From Kutzneria sp044547355 (GTDB lineage Bacteria > Actinomycetota > Actinomycetes > Mycobacteriales > Pseudonocardiaceae): a stretch of DNA of 64,000 nt. Positions 26,166 to 33,661 of this stretch are shown in pieces. The stretch is from contig NZ_JBIUAG010000029.1 in NCBI RefSeq assembly GCF_044547355.1, forward strand, positions 62,001-126,000, written 5' to 3'. The translations under genes and the position numbers were made by a program. The notes under the pieces were generated by a model. It saw only the letters and a list, made by a program, of their open reading frames with translations, was not told where the DNA came from and did not search any database. How positions within the stretch are numbered: the first letter of the stretch is position 1; every line of letters starts with the position of its first letter.

Positions 26166-27265
26166 CAGGCGTTTCCCATCAGCAGGACCGGTTTGACCAC
26201 AACACCGCCGCGCGTGTCGGATTCCGCGACATTGAGTTGATCGAGCTGGTAGTGCCGGACGAGCCGGTCGAACGGGAACAGACCACGTCGCCAGAACCTG
26301 ATCAGCTCGGGGATGAACAGCCGTGGGATCGCGCTGCCCTCGTAGACGTAGGTGACCGACCGGCCGCCGAGCTCCGACGGAAGCACGGTCAGTGAGTCCC
26401 GTCCGGCGCCGAGAAGCGCACACTTTCCTCGCCGGGCAAGCACTGTGATCGCCGTGGACATCACGGCGCCCACACCCGTGGTGTCGATGCTGAAATCGAA
26501 ACCCGGGCCGTCGGCGACCACCGCTTCGGCCAGATCGTCGGTCGTGGCGTGCACCGTTCGAACGGCGCCCAGTTCGATCGCCGTGGCCAACCTCGCCGGG
26601 TTGAGGTCGACCGCGACGATCTCGTCGGCCCCGGCGAGCTTGGCTGCCATCACCGCGGACAACCCGACAGCTCCGGCGCCGAACACGACGACGGAGCTGC
26701 CCGGCCGGACGCGAAGTTCGTTGAGCACGGCCCCGGCGCCGGTCTGCACGCCACAGCCGAGGGGCCCGAGCAGATCAAGCGGAGCATCGGGATCAACCCG
26801 CACGACGTTGCGTTCGGTGGCGATCGCGTACTCGCTGAACGAGGACTGCGCGAACCACCTGCTGGTGATCGGCCGCCCGGCGGAGTCGTGCGCCGAGCCC
26901 GTGCCGTCAAGCCGCCGGCCGCTGAGGTTGCGCGCACGGAATGTCGCGCAGTAGGCGGGACCACCGCGCAGACAGGCAGCACACGTTCCGCACGAGTCGA
27001 AGGTGAGCACCACATGGTCGCCGGGGGCTACCGCCGTCACCCCGTCGCCCACGCGATCGACCACGCCCGCGCCTTCGTGGCCGAGGATGGCCGGGTGGAA
27101 TTCCGGGCCGAAGAACGGACTCCGGGCGATCAGGTCGGTGTGGCACAGTCCGGCGGCGACGACCCGGACCAGCACCTCACCGGGCCGGGGATCCTCGATC
27201 ACCACGTCCTCGACCACGTACGGCGCCTCGGGGCCGCGCAGCACGGCCGCTCGGGAATGAGTCAT
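26165..27265 (-). CDS. Zinc-dependent alcohol dehydrogenase (class III-like MDR)
   Basis: A 366-aa medium-chain dehydrogenase. Catalytic zinc ligands are in GLCHTDL and GHEGAGVV, structural zinc cysteines in SCGTCAACLRGGPAYC, and the Rossmann motif is GAGAVGLSAV followed by the acidic VDLN that favours NAD. It resembles benzyl-/terpene-alcohol dehydrogenases. It lies between a P450 that could make the alcohol and an aldehyde dehydrogenase that would take the product. Confidence 0.95.
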   Translation of the reverse strand: MTHSRAAVLRGPEAPYVVEDVVIEDPRPGEVLVRVVAAGLCHTDLIARSPFFGPEFHPAILGHEGAGVVDRVGDGVTAVAPGDHVVLTFDSCGTCAACLRGGPAYCATFRARNLSGRRLDGTGSAHDSAGRPITSRWFAQSSFSEYAIATERNVVRVDPDAPLDLLGPLGCGVQTGAGAVLNELRVRPGSSVVVFGAGAVGLSAVMAAKLAGADEIVAVDLNPARLATAIELGAVRTVHATTDDLAEAVVADGPGFDFSIDTTGVGAVMSTAITVLARRGKCALLGAGRDSLTVLPSELGGRSVTYVYEGSAIPRLFIPELIRFWRRGLFPFDRLVRHYQLDQLNVAESDTRGGVVVKPVLLMGNA

Positions 27266-27294
27266 CGACGCCTCCAGTGGCGGTGTTGAGGTCG

Positions 27295-28539
27295 TCAGCC
27301 GACGCGGGCGGGCAGCGTGGCGATGCCGTTGACGAAACTCCCGGCGAGCCGGACCGGAGTGCCGAACTCGATGCCGGGCAGGCGGGTCAGCAGTTGCTTG
27401 AACAGGGCTCTCAACTGGGTCCTGGCGACCCCGGCGCCCAGACAGTAGTGCGGGCCGCCGCCACCGAAGGAGACGTGACGTGACCGCGGGCGGCGCAGGT
27501 CGAACTTCTCCGGGTCGGTGAACACCGCGCCGTCCCGGTTGCCGGAGCAGTAGAAGAGGACGACCTTGTCGCCGGCGGCGATGGGCGCGCCATGGAGTTC
27601 GGTGTCCGCGGTGGCCGTGCGGGCGAAGGTCATGACCGGCGTGGCGTGGCGGACGAACTCCTCGATGGCCGGCATGACCCGGCCGTCGAAGTCGGCCAGC
27701 AGCCAGTCGCGTTGGTCGGGGTGCTGGTCCAGCGCCAACGCCGTCAGCGTCGTGGTCTGCTTCGTCGTGTCGGTGCCCGCGACGCTGATCAGCGTCATGA
27801 ACTGGCCGATCTCGCGGTCGGTCAGCCGTGCCCCGTCGATCTCGGCCTGGACGAGCCCGGTGAGCAGGTCGTCGGACGGCTTCCTACGCCGGTGCTCGGC
27901 CATGCTGGCCCCCATCGCCAGCAAGTACTGGTACTCGGACATCTTCGCCGCCAGGACACTCTCGGGCGGCAGCCCCTCGGCCTTGCCGCCGCCGATGAGC
28001 GTGTGCGCCGCTTCGGCGACCCGTGCGCGCTCCGACGGTGGAACGCCGACGATGTCGGAGAACGTGGTGAGCGGCAGGCGGCTCGCGCAGTCCGCGACGA
28101 ACTCGATGTCCCCGGCGCCGACCAGCGAATCGACGATCTGCGCCGCGTCGGCCTCGATGCGCTCGGCGATCCGGCCGACCGCCTTCGGCGTGAACGCCGC
28201 GTTGACCAGCGCCCGGTAGCGACCGTGCTCGGGTGGATCCATGGACAGGAAGAACGAGGAGTGGGCCGAGTGCCGCCGCGGCAGCGGTTCGGCGGCGATC
28301 CCGTGTCGTGACGAGAAGAGTTCGGGCTCCCGGCTGACCGCTGAGATGTCCGCCGCCCTGGTGACGGCCCAGAATCCGCGTTCGTCGTGTGGATAGCTCA
28401 CCTCCATCGGCGGATGCCAGCTCACCGCCGCCCGCGCCCGCAGCCGTGCGAACGACTCGTCCCGATGGTGGAAGTCCTTGGCCCAGAAGGCGCGGCTGGA
28501 GATGTCCACCCCGGTGGCATGACTTTCTGCAAGGTGCAT
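27295..28539 (-). CDS. Cytochrome P450 at the head of the catabolic operon
   Basis: A 414-aa soluble bacterial P450. I-helix SVAGTDTTKQTTTL, K-helix region EEFVRHATPVM, and heme-binding FGGGGPHYCLGAG with C366. It resembles actinobacterial P450s that hydroxylate steroids, fatty acids or terpenes at a terminal carbon. As the first gene of the leftward operon it probably makes the alcohol that the next two dehydrogenases oxidise to an acid. No ferredoxin or reductase gene is nearby, so electrons must come from elsewhere. Confidence 0.93.
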   Translation of the reverse strand: MHLAESHATGVDISSRAFWAKDFHHRDESFARLRARAAVSWHPPMEVSYPHDERGFWAVTRAADISAVSREPELFSSRHGIAAEPLPRRHSAHSSFFLSMDPPEHGRYRALVNAAFTPKAVGRIAERIEADAAQIVDSLVGAGDIEFVADCASRLPLTTFSDIVGVPPSERARVAEAAHTLIGGGKAEGLPPESVLAAKMSEYQYLLAMGASMAEHRRRKPSDDLLTGLVQAEIDGARLTDREIGQFMTLISVAGTDTTKQTTTLTALALDQHPDQRDWLLADFDGRVMPAIEEFVRHATPVMTFARTATADTELHGAPIAAGDKVVLFYCSGNRDGAVFTDPEKFDLRRPRSRHVSFGGGGPHYCLGAGVARTQLRALFKQLLTRLPGIEFGTPVRLAGSFVNGIATLPARVG

Positions 28540-28822
28540 CCGAGCACTTCCGTTGCGTGCGGGGGACCCGTCGTCGGACGGGGTCCTTCTGGGATGGAGG
28601 GTGGCATCATGGCACCCGTTAAGTCAAGTGGCTTAGACCAGAATTGACGACACTCGACTCATCGCCGGCGGCGCGGTCCGCGCGGGCGTGGGACACGGGC
28701 AGGGCGCTGACGCGGAAGGGGTGTCCGCGGATGTTCCGGGGGCGTGACCCCTGCCTGGTGTCGGCTCGGCCAGCTTGCCGACGCGAGCGGCATGAACGCC
28801 GTCGAACCGGGTATCCACTGCC

Positions 28823-29512
28823 ATGAGTTCGGGCTCCCGCGCGAGAAATCGTCGGTTCCTCGGCAGGCTGGCTGTCTCCGGGAACGGCGGTGGTGCGTCG
28901 GCGCGAGCGAGGCTGGTGGTCTCCTTCGTCGTCGGGCTCCTTGCCGGCGCCGCCGGCGTCCTGCTGCTGAGTTGGCCGTACGGTGTGCTGATCGGCTGGA
29001 CGACGGCGGCCACCGTGTTCGTGGTGTGGTTCTGGATCACCATGTGGCCGATGGGCTCCTCGGCCACCGCGGCTCACGCCGTCCGCGAGGATCCCGGCCG
29101 GGCCGTGGCCGATCTGCTGGTGCTGGCCGCTGCGGTGGCCAGCCTGGCCGCAGTGGGCGTGCTCCTGGCCGCCGGCGATTCCGGTGGCGGCCAGGACGTG
29201 CAGGCCGGCATGAGCGTGCTCAGCGTCGCGCTGGCCTGGGCCGCGGTGCACACGGTTTTCACCATGCGCTACGCCCGCCTCTACTACGTCGGTTCGCCTG
29301 GTGGTATCGACTTCAACGAGGACATGCCGCCGCGCTACACCGACTTCGCCTACCTCGCCTTCACCATCGGCATGACCTTCCAGGTGTCGGACACCGCCTT
29401 GACGTCCAAGACCGTTCGCGCGACCGCGTTGCGCCACGCCCTGCTGTCCTACCTGTTCGGCGCGGTCATCATCGCCGCCACGATCAACCTCGTCGCGGGG
29501 CTGGCCAAGTAG
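28823..29512 (+). CDS. DUF1345 membrane protein
   Basis: A 229-aa protein with five or six hydrophobic segments and the DUF1345 hallmark block GGIDFNEDMPPRYTDF followed by LAFTIGMTFQVSDT. DUF1345 proteins are inner-membrane proteins of unknown function. It stands alone, divergent from the P450 operon across 283 bp that hold no other gene. Family membership is confident, function unknown. Confidence 0.88.
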   Translation: MSSGSRARNRRFLGRLAVSGNGGGASARARLVVSFVVGLLAGAAGVLLLSWPYGVLIGWTTAATVFVVWFWITMWPMGSSATAAHAVREDPGRAVADLLVLAAAVASLAAVGVLLAAGDSGGGQDVQAGMSVLSVALAWAAVHTVFTMRYARLYYVGSPGGIDFNEDMPPRYTDFAYLAFTIGMTFQVSDTALTSKTVRATALRHALLSYLFGAVIIAATINLVAGLAK

Positions 29513-29630
29513 GGATGACCAGAGCTCGTCTCCCGTCATCCGCCGCACCCGATCTCGCTGCTGGCCGCAGCCGGCGAGCTGGCGACCGGAATTCACTGCG
29601 CCTAGAAGACAAGCCATCCCGCGCTGACCT

Positions 29631-29667
29631 CGCGATGCCGGACGTGCTCTGCACGTCCGGCATCGCG
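29631..29667 (+). terminator. 17-bp stem hairpin downstream of the DUF1345 gene
   Basis: Arms 29631-29647 and 29651-29667 pair perfectly around a 3-nt loop. It lies 118 bases after the DUF1345 stop, just before the first decayed gene fragment, and may be its terminator or the border of a lost element. Confidence 0.55.
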
Positions 29668-29676
29668 TCGTCGCCG

Positions 29677-29882
29677 CACATCGCACCGGTGCTGGTCGGC
29701 GAGTTCGGCAGCACCCCCGCCGACCCGAATGACCGGGTCTGGCTGCAGAACCTGTTGGCGTACATGGGAACCGGCCAGATCGGCATGAGGCCAGCGCGTC
29801 GATCGGCTTCCAGGCCAACGGGTCCGCATCGGGTCAGCCGACCGGCTACGCCGTCGCCGGCGCCGGCTGCGCGGTGAGCTGA
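29677..29882 (+). pseudogene. Remnant resembling the C-terminal end of a GH5 cellulase
   Basis: The frame from 29677 reads HIAPVLVGEFGSTP followed by a tryptophan-containing helix (DRVWLQNLLAYMG). This matches the region around the catalytic nucleophile Glu of family 5 glycoside hydrolases (GEFG). After about 29790 the sense continues in another frame (ASIGFQANGSASG...) to a stop at 29880-29882, so there is at least one frameshift, and no N-terminal catalytic domain is present. The assignment rests on a short stretch. Confidence 0.4.
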
Positions 29883-29911
29883 CCAGTGACGGCCCCCGGC
29901 CCCGGCGGCCG

Positions 29912-30090
29912 TCACACCCCGACGGTGCGCAGGCGGGTCGCCGGCCGCGCGCCCATGCCGTGCACCAGCGCACTGCCGAGCACGCAGCCGACGGTGATCA
30001 CCAGGACGGTGTCGGCGGTGTGGCCCTCCGGCAGCCGGTTGATGGCCGGCAGCCCGAACACGATCGAGGTAGTGCCGCCCGGGCCGAGCG
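29912..30090 (-). pseudogene. C-terminal fragment of a cation/proton antiporter-like protein
   Basis: The leftward frame encodes LGPGGTTSIVFGLPAINRL, then TVLVITVGCVLGSALVHGMG and a basic tail ending at a natural stop (29912-29914). The G-P-G/K-G-x-x-S-V-L-F-G motif, the last hydrophobic helix and the histidine before a basic tail are typical of the end of NhaP/CPA1 antiporters. Upstream (30091-30169) the frame has no antiporter character, so only about 57 residues of a ~400-aa protein survive. Confidence 0.5.
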
Positions 30091-30102
30091 CGGCTGCGGG
30101 CG

Positions 30103-30393
30103 GTGAACGTCGTTGCGTCGCCGAGTCATGATCTAGTGGCGATTTCGTGGCGACGGGACCCCGGCGCAACGCGTCGGAAGCGGGTGGAACAAGCGGTCAT
30201 TGCGACAGAGCTGCGCGAACGTGGCATGTCGGTGCACACGTTCACCGGCCAGGAGCGGGTCGAGTGGGCGGCCGTCAACGCGGCCCTGATTCGGCCCGAC
30301 GGGTACGTCGCCCGGGCGACGGAGGCCGACGAACGCGGGGCCCGCGAAGAGCTGCTCGACGCCGCCGCGCAGCTGCGACCGGGCAATCGTTGA
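30103..30393 (+). pseudogene. C-terminal fragment of an FAD-dependent aromatic hydroxylase
   Basis: A GTG-initiated frame of 96 aa. The block VEWAAVNAALIRPDGYVA matches the thioredoxin-like C-terminal domain of PheA/TfdB-type FAD monooxygenases, where a VLVRPDGYVAWR element is conserved. The FAD-binding Rossmann domain and substrate domain are absent. It is followed after 21 bases by a decayed RidA gene, a pairing common in aromatic catabolic loci, so the two probably decayed together. Confidence 0.45.
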
Positions 30394-30414
30394 CACGTCA
30401 GAGAAAGGGAATAA

Positions 30415-30818
30415 ATGGCGGTACGACGTCTCAACCCGTACACCATGCACAGGATTCCGGACACAATCAGCCAGATCGTGGTGGCCGGGTCGCTTGCCAC
30501 GTGTCCGGACAAGTCGCCTTGGACGCGCACGGCAACATCGTCGGCACGACGCACCTGGCGTAGACCGAACAGATCAATGTCAATATCGGACATGTTCTTG
30601 CGGAACTGGGGGGCGGGCCTGGTTCCATCATCAGCGAGACGATCTTCGTTGTCGGTCAGACGCCCGAGCTGACCGAGGTGACCGTGTCGACGCTGAGGTC
30701 CAATGGAGCACCGCCGCCCGCGAGCACCTACGTCGGCGTCGAATCCCTGTATTCACCCGACGTGCTGGTGGAAGTGAACCTGGTGGTCGACGTGCCGGTC
30801 GGGGCGTTCAAGCAGTAA
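30415..30818 (+). pseudogene. ridA: RidA-family enamine/imine deaminase, frameshifted and stopped
   Basis: With GAGAAAGGGA upstream, an ATG at 30415 opens a frame MAVRRLNPYTMHRIPDTISQ. Near 30495 the homology moves to another frame, VSGQVALDAHGNIVG, then hits an in-frame TAG at 30561-30563 and continues TEQINVNIGHVLAELG, IFVVGQTPEL, PPASTYVGVESLYSPDVLVE to a TAA at 30816-30818. The order and motifs (SGQ, TEQ...NI, STxVGVExL) are those of RidA. The stop replaces the residue before TEQ, usually glutamine, consistent with a CAG-to-TAG transition. At least one frameshift and one nonsense mutation: not functional. Confidence 0.8.
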
Positions 30819-30977
30819 CGGTCCAGTGGCGAGACGGTAACCACTCGACGACCAGCTTGATGGTTGAATACGCCACTTTCAAGGCGCGGCTGTGCCCTGT
30901 GCTTGGCCGAATGAGACGTTCAGCACCGCGGAACGGCGATTTCGTCAGACGACGCACCTTGGAGGACGCTCAGGAAC

Positions 30978-31289
30978 ATGACCAGTAACAAAATCTTCAC
31001 CGCGTGGTTCACGTCCGAATCCGACGGCGTGGACCACGCGGTGACAGATGAAGAGTTCACCGAACATCGACCCGAGCCGGAAGCGGTGTGCGGCGCTCTA
31101 GTGGCGCTCGGCCCGCTGGAGTCCTCACCCGGGCCGCGTTGCCCGCGGTGCGTCGCCTTCCTGGCCGCGCGAATGACGTTGCGCGACCTCGATCGGCGGT
31201 TTGAACTGTATGAGCATCGACGGTCGGAATGGTGGGGTCGTTTACTCCGTCGTTGCCGGCTTCTCTCGACGGCCAGTGAAATCCTCTGA
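30978..31289 (+). CDS. Small cysteine-containing actinobacterial protein of unknown function
   Basis: A 103-aa protein. The pattern of HAVTDEEF near the start, then VCGALVALGP and a PGPRCPRCVAFL element, is a recurrent small-protein type in Pseudonocardiales, where the three cysteines may bind zinc. The basic arginine-rich C-terminus (DRRFELYEHRRSEWWGRLLRR) is less conserved in my memory. CAGGAAC precedes the ATG closely. No partner genes are evident. Confidence 0.6.
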   Translation: MTSNKIFTAWFTSESDGVDHAVTDEEFTEHRPEPEAVCGALVALGPLESSPGPRCPRCVAFLAARMTLRDLDRRFELYEHRRSEWWGRLLRRCRLLSTASEIL

Positions 31290-31319
31290 TGAGCGAGTGT
31301 GCCGACCTCTGGTGAGGCG

Positions 31320-31799
31320 CTACGTGGTCGGCACGACCAGCGCGGTGGCCACGGCGGCGATGCCCTCGCCGCGACCGGTGAGGCCGAGGCCGTCGGTGGT
31401 CGTGCCGGAGACCGAGACCGGACCGCCGACCACATCCGAGAGCACCCGCTGCGCCTCGTCGCGACGCTTGCCGATCTTGGGGCGGTTGCCGATCACCTGC
31501 ACCGCGGCGTTGCCCACGGTGAAGCCGGCCTCGTCGAGACGGCGGCGGACCTCGGCGAGCAGTGTCACGCCGCTGGCGCCGGCCCATTGCGGGTCGCCGG
31601 TGCCGAACACCGCGCCCAGGTCGCCCAGCCCGGCGGCGGACAGCAGCGCGTCGCACAGCGCGTGCGCGGCGACGTCGCCGTCGGAGTGGCCCTCGCAGCC
31701 GTCGGTGTCCGGCCAGTGCAGCCCGGCCAGCCAGCACTCGCGGCCGGCTTCGATCGGATGCACGTCGGTGCCGATGCCGACGCGGGGGAGGAATGTCAC
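31320..31799 (-). CDS. ispF: 2-C-methyl-D-erythritol 2,4-cyclodiphosphate synthase
   Basis: A 159-aa enzyme of the MEP pathway that cyclises CDP-ME 2-phosphate to MEcPP with loss of CMP. Zinc ligands D12 and H14 lie in GIGTDVHPI and the third histidine in GHSDGDVAAHALCDALLSA; the CMP-binding and trimer motifs follow. It starts with GTG inside the ispD stop codon (4-bp overlap). Usual actinomycete ispD-ispF pairs sit between carD and cysS; neither is here, so this may be a second, cluster-associated copy. Confidence 0.95.
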   Translation of the reverse strand: MTFLPRVGIGTDVHPIEAGRECWLAGLHWPDTDGCEGHSDGDVAAHALCDALLSAAGLGDLGAVFGTGDPQWAGASGVTLLAEVRRRLDEAGFTVGNAAVQVIGNRPKIGKRRDEAQRVLSDVVGGPVSVSGTTTDGLGLTGRGEGIAAVATALVVPTT

Positions 31800-32482
31800 A
31801 GCTGGGCTCCTGAGAACAGCGCCTCGGCGACCACGAGATCGAACGGCGTGGTGATCTTCAGCGCGTGCGGGTGGCCGGCGACGGTGGCGACGGGCTCGCC
31901 CAGCCGCTCGACCAGACCGGCGTCGTCGGTCACCGGAGCATCTTGCTGATCATGGGCGCGTCGCAGCAAATCCACGTCGAAGCCCTGTGGGGTCTGGACT
32001 ATTCGCAGGTGCGACCGATCCGGGGTGGCGACCACAAGGCCAGTGGAATCGACCTGTTTGACGGTGTCGGCGACCGGCAGCACGGGAATCACCGCCGGCG
32101 CACCGGCTTTCACGGCGTCGACAACCGCGCGGACGACCTCGGGCGGCGTGAAGCAGCGGGCCGCGTCGTGCACGAGGACAACGCGGGTGTCGGGATGGAT
32201 GGCCACGGCCTCGTCGAGCGCGAGGCGGACCGAGTCGGAACGTTCCTCGCCGCCTGGCACAACGCGGACGGTGGGACCGAACTCACTGAGCGCGTCGACC
32301 ACCACTGTCACCATGTCCGGGGGAGCGGCGACGACAACCTGGTCGACACAGCCGGCGGCCAGCAGGCCGCGCACGGCGTGCACCAGCAGCGGAGCCCCGA
32401 GCACGGAGACCAGCGCCTTCGGGATGGGGGCGCCGAGACGTACGCCCCGGCCGGCCGCGGGCACGAGCACGGACACTCTCAT
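31796..32482 (-). CDS. ispD: 2-C-methyl-D-erythritol 4-phosphate cytidylyltransferase
   Basis: A 228-aa enzyme that transfers CMP from CTP to MEP. The glycine-rich nucleotide loop LVPAAGRGVRLGAPIPKAL (conserved Arg and Lys) is at residues 6-24, VLVHDAARCFT near 105 and the C-terminal HPHALKITTPFDL near 210. AGGAAGG 7 bases upstream supports the ATG at 32482; a longer frame to 32554 does not. It forms a coupled operon with ispF and could feed terpene formation from the cluster at 57-64 kb (inference). Confidence 0.95.
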   Translation of the reverse strand: MRVSVLVPAAGRGVRLGAPIPKALVSVLGAPLLVHAVRGLLAAGCVDQVVVAAPPDMVTVVVDALSEFGPTVRVVPGGEERSDSVRLALDEAVAIHPDTRVVLVHDAARCFTPPEVVRAVVDAVKAGAPAVIPVLPVADTVKQVDSTGLVVATPDRSHLRIVQTPQGFDVDLLRRAHDQQDAPVTDDAGLVERLGEPVATVAGHPHALKITTPFDLVVAEALFSGAQL

Positions 32483-32670
32483 TGAGGAGCCTTCCTGTCT
32501 TCGGCGCCCAGGTTCAGCGGGGCGGGACAGATGACGTAGCCGGCCCGCGACCACTGTCTCGGCGAATACGTCCGATTACGGTGGGTCGAATATCGGTCAG
32601 CCGCCCAATGCTGTCACCAACGAATGCTGTCAAGGTTGTCGTCAGAGGGGGTGTGAGAAAGGGAGAGAAA

Positions 32671-32943
32671 ATGTTGTTCAGGAAGACGGCAGTCGGGTTG
32701 GGATTGGCCGCGGTGATCGCCGCGGGAATGTTTGCGACCACGGGCCCTGCTCTGGCCGCCTCGAACGACTATGTCATGACGTTCTACAAGGCTGACCACT
32801 GGGCGGCTGCGTCCTACTGTCAAGGTTACGCCAACTCCGCGAACCAACACTGGACCGAGGCCCGGCATTCCTGGGACGACTGGTTCTACTGCGCCGACGG
32901 GCCTGTCGACAACAGTGCCAATCTGTGGGTGCGCCGCCCGTGA
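32671..32943 (+). CDS. Small secreted protein with two cysteines
   Basis: A 90-aa precursor. Residues 1-30 form a signal peptide (MLFRKTAVGLGLAAVIAAGM, then GPALAA cleavage). The ~60-residue mature part is rich in Trp, Tyr and Asp with two cysteines (SYCQGYAN and FYCADGP) that could pair. AAGGGAGAG lies 4 bases before the ATG. I do not recognise the family; size and composition resemble small extracellular or cell-wall proteins of actinomycetes. Confidence 0.65.
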   Translation: MLFRKTAVGLGLAAVIAAGMFATTGPALAASNDYVMTFYKADHWAAASYCQGYANSANQHWTEARHSWDDWFYCADGPVDNSANLWVRRP

Positions 32944-32957
32944 GACCGAGACAGTGG

Positions 32958-32977
32958 CGGGTCCCCGCGGGGACCCG
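32958..32977. terminator. Bidirectional palindromic hairpin
   Basis: A 20-bp perfect palindrome of GC-rich sequence, 14 bases after the secreted-protein stop and 12 before the end of the leftward response-regulator gene. It can serve both convergent genes. Confidence 0.75.
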
Positions 32978-32989
32978 TCATTCCTTGTT

Positions 32990-33661
32990 TCACGGCGCGC
33001 TGACCAGGCCTTCGCGCACCGCCCAGAGTGCGGCCTGCGTTCGTGACGCCAGGCCGAGTTTGGACAGCACGTTGCTGACATGGGTTCGTGCGGTGCGCTC
33101 ACTGATGACGAGGGTGTCGGCGACGTCCCGATTGGACTTGCCGCGGGCCACGAGGATCAGGATCTCCCGTTCCCGGGGTGTGAGCGCGGTCGCGGTCTTC
33201 CGCGGTGACGCCAGGGATCGGGTGAGTATGCCGGCGACCGTCGGATCCAGGTGCACCTGCCCACGCACGGCCGCGCGGACCGCGGCGCACACCTGGTCGG
33301 CCTCGGCGTCCTTGAGCAGATATCCGGTCGCGCCGGCTTCCAGTGCCATGTGCACCCGCTCGGCCTCGCTGAAGCTGGTGAGGGCGACCACTTGGACGCC
33401 GGGGTGGCGTTCCTTGATGGCTTTGGTGGCGCCGATGCCGTCCAGGCGTGGCATGTGCAGGTCCATCAGCACGACGTCGGGCAGATCCTCACGGCTGGCC
33501 ATGGCGTCGAGTTCGTCGAGGGCGGCCTGCCCGTCTGGCGCCTCGCCGAGCACCTCGACGTCGTCCAGCATGTCGAAGAACGCACGCATGCCGCGGCGGA
33601 CGACCGCATGGTCATCTACGAGGAACACTCGGATACGCGCGTCGTCGTCCGGATGGCTCAT
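32990..33661 (-). CDS. NarL/LuxR-family response regulator (partner of the symporter-kinase)
   Basis: A 223-aa regulator. The receiver has an acidic pair in FLVDDHAVVRRG, phospho-acceptor D67 in VLMDLHMPRLDG and switch lysine in GYLLKDAEAD. The LuxR HTH is at about 155-218 (LTPREREILILVARGKSN, TARTHVSNVLSKLGL). Its ATG overlaps the kinase stop by 4 bp, so the pairing with that kinase is secure. Confidence 0.95.
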   Translation of the reverse strand: MSHPDDDARIRVFLVDDHAVVRRGMRAFFDMLDDVEVLGEAPDGQAALDELDAMASREDLPDVVLMDLHMPRLDGIGATKAIKERHPGVQVVALTSFSEAERVHMALEAGATGYLLKDAEADQVCAAVRAAVRGQVHLDPTVAGILTRSLASPRKTATALTPREREILILVARGKSNRDVADTLVISERTARTHVSNVLSKLGLASRTQAALWAVREGLVSAP

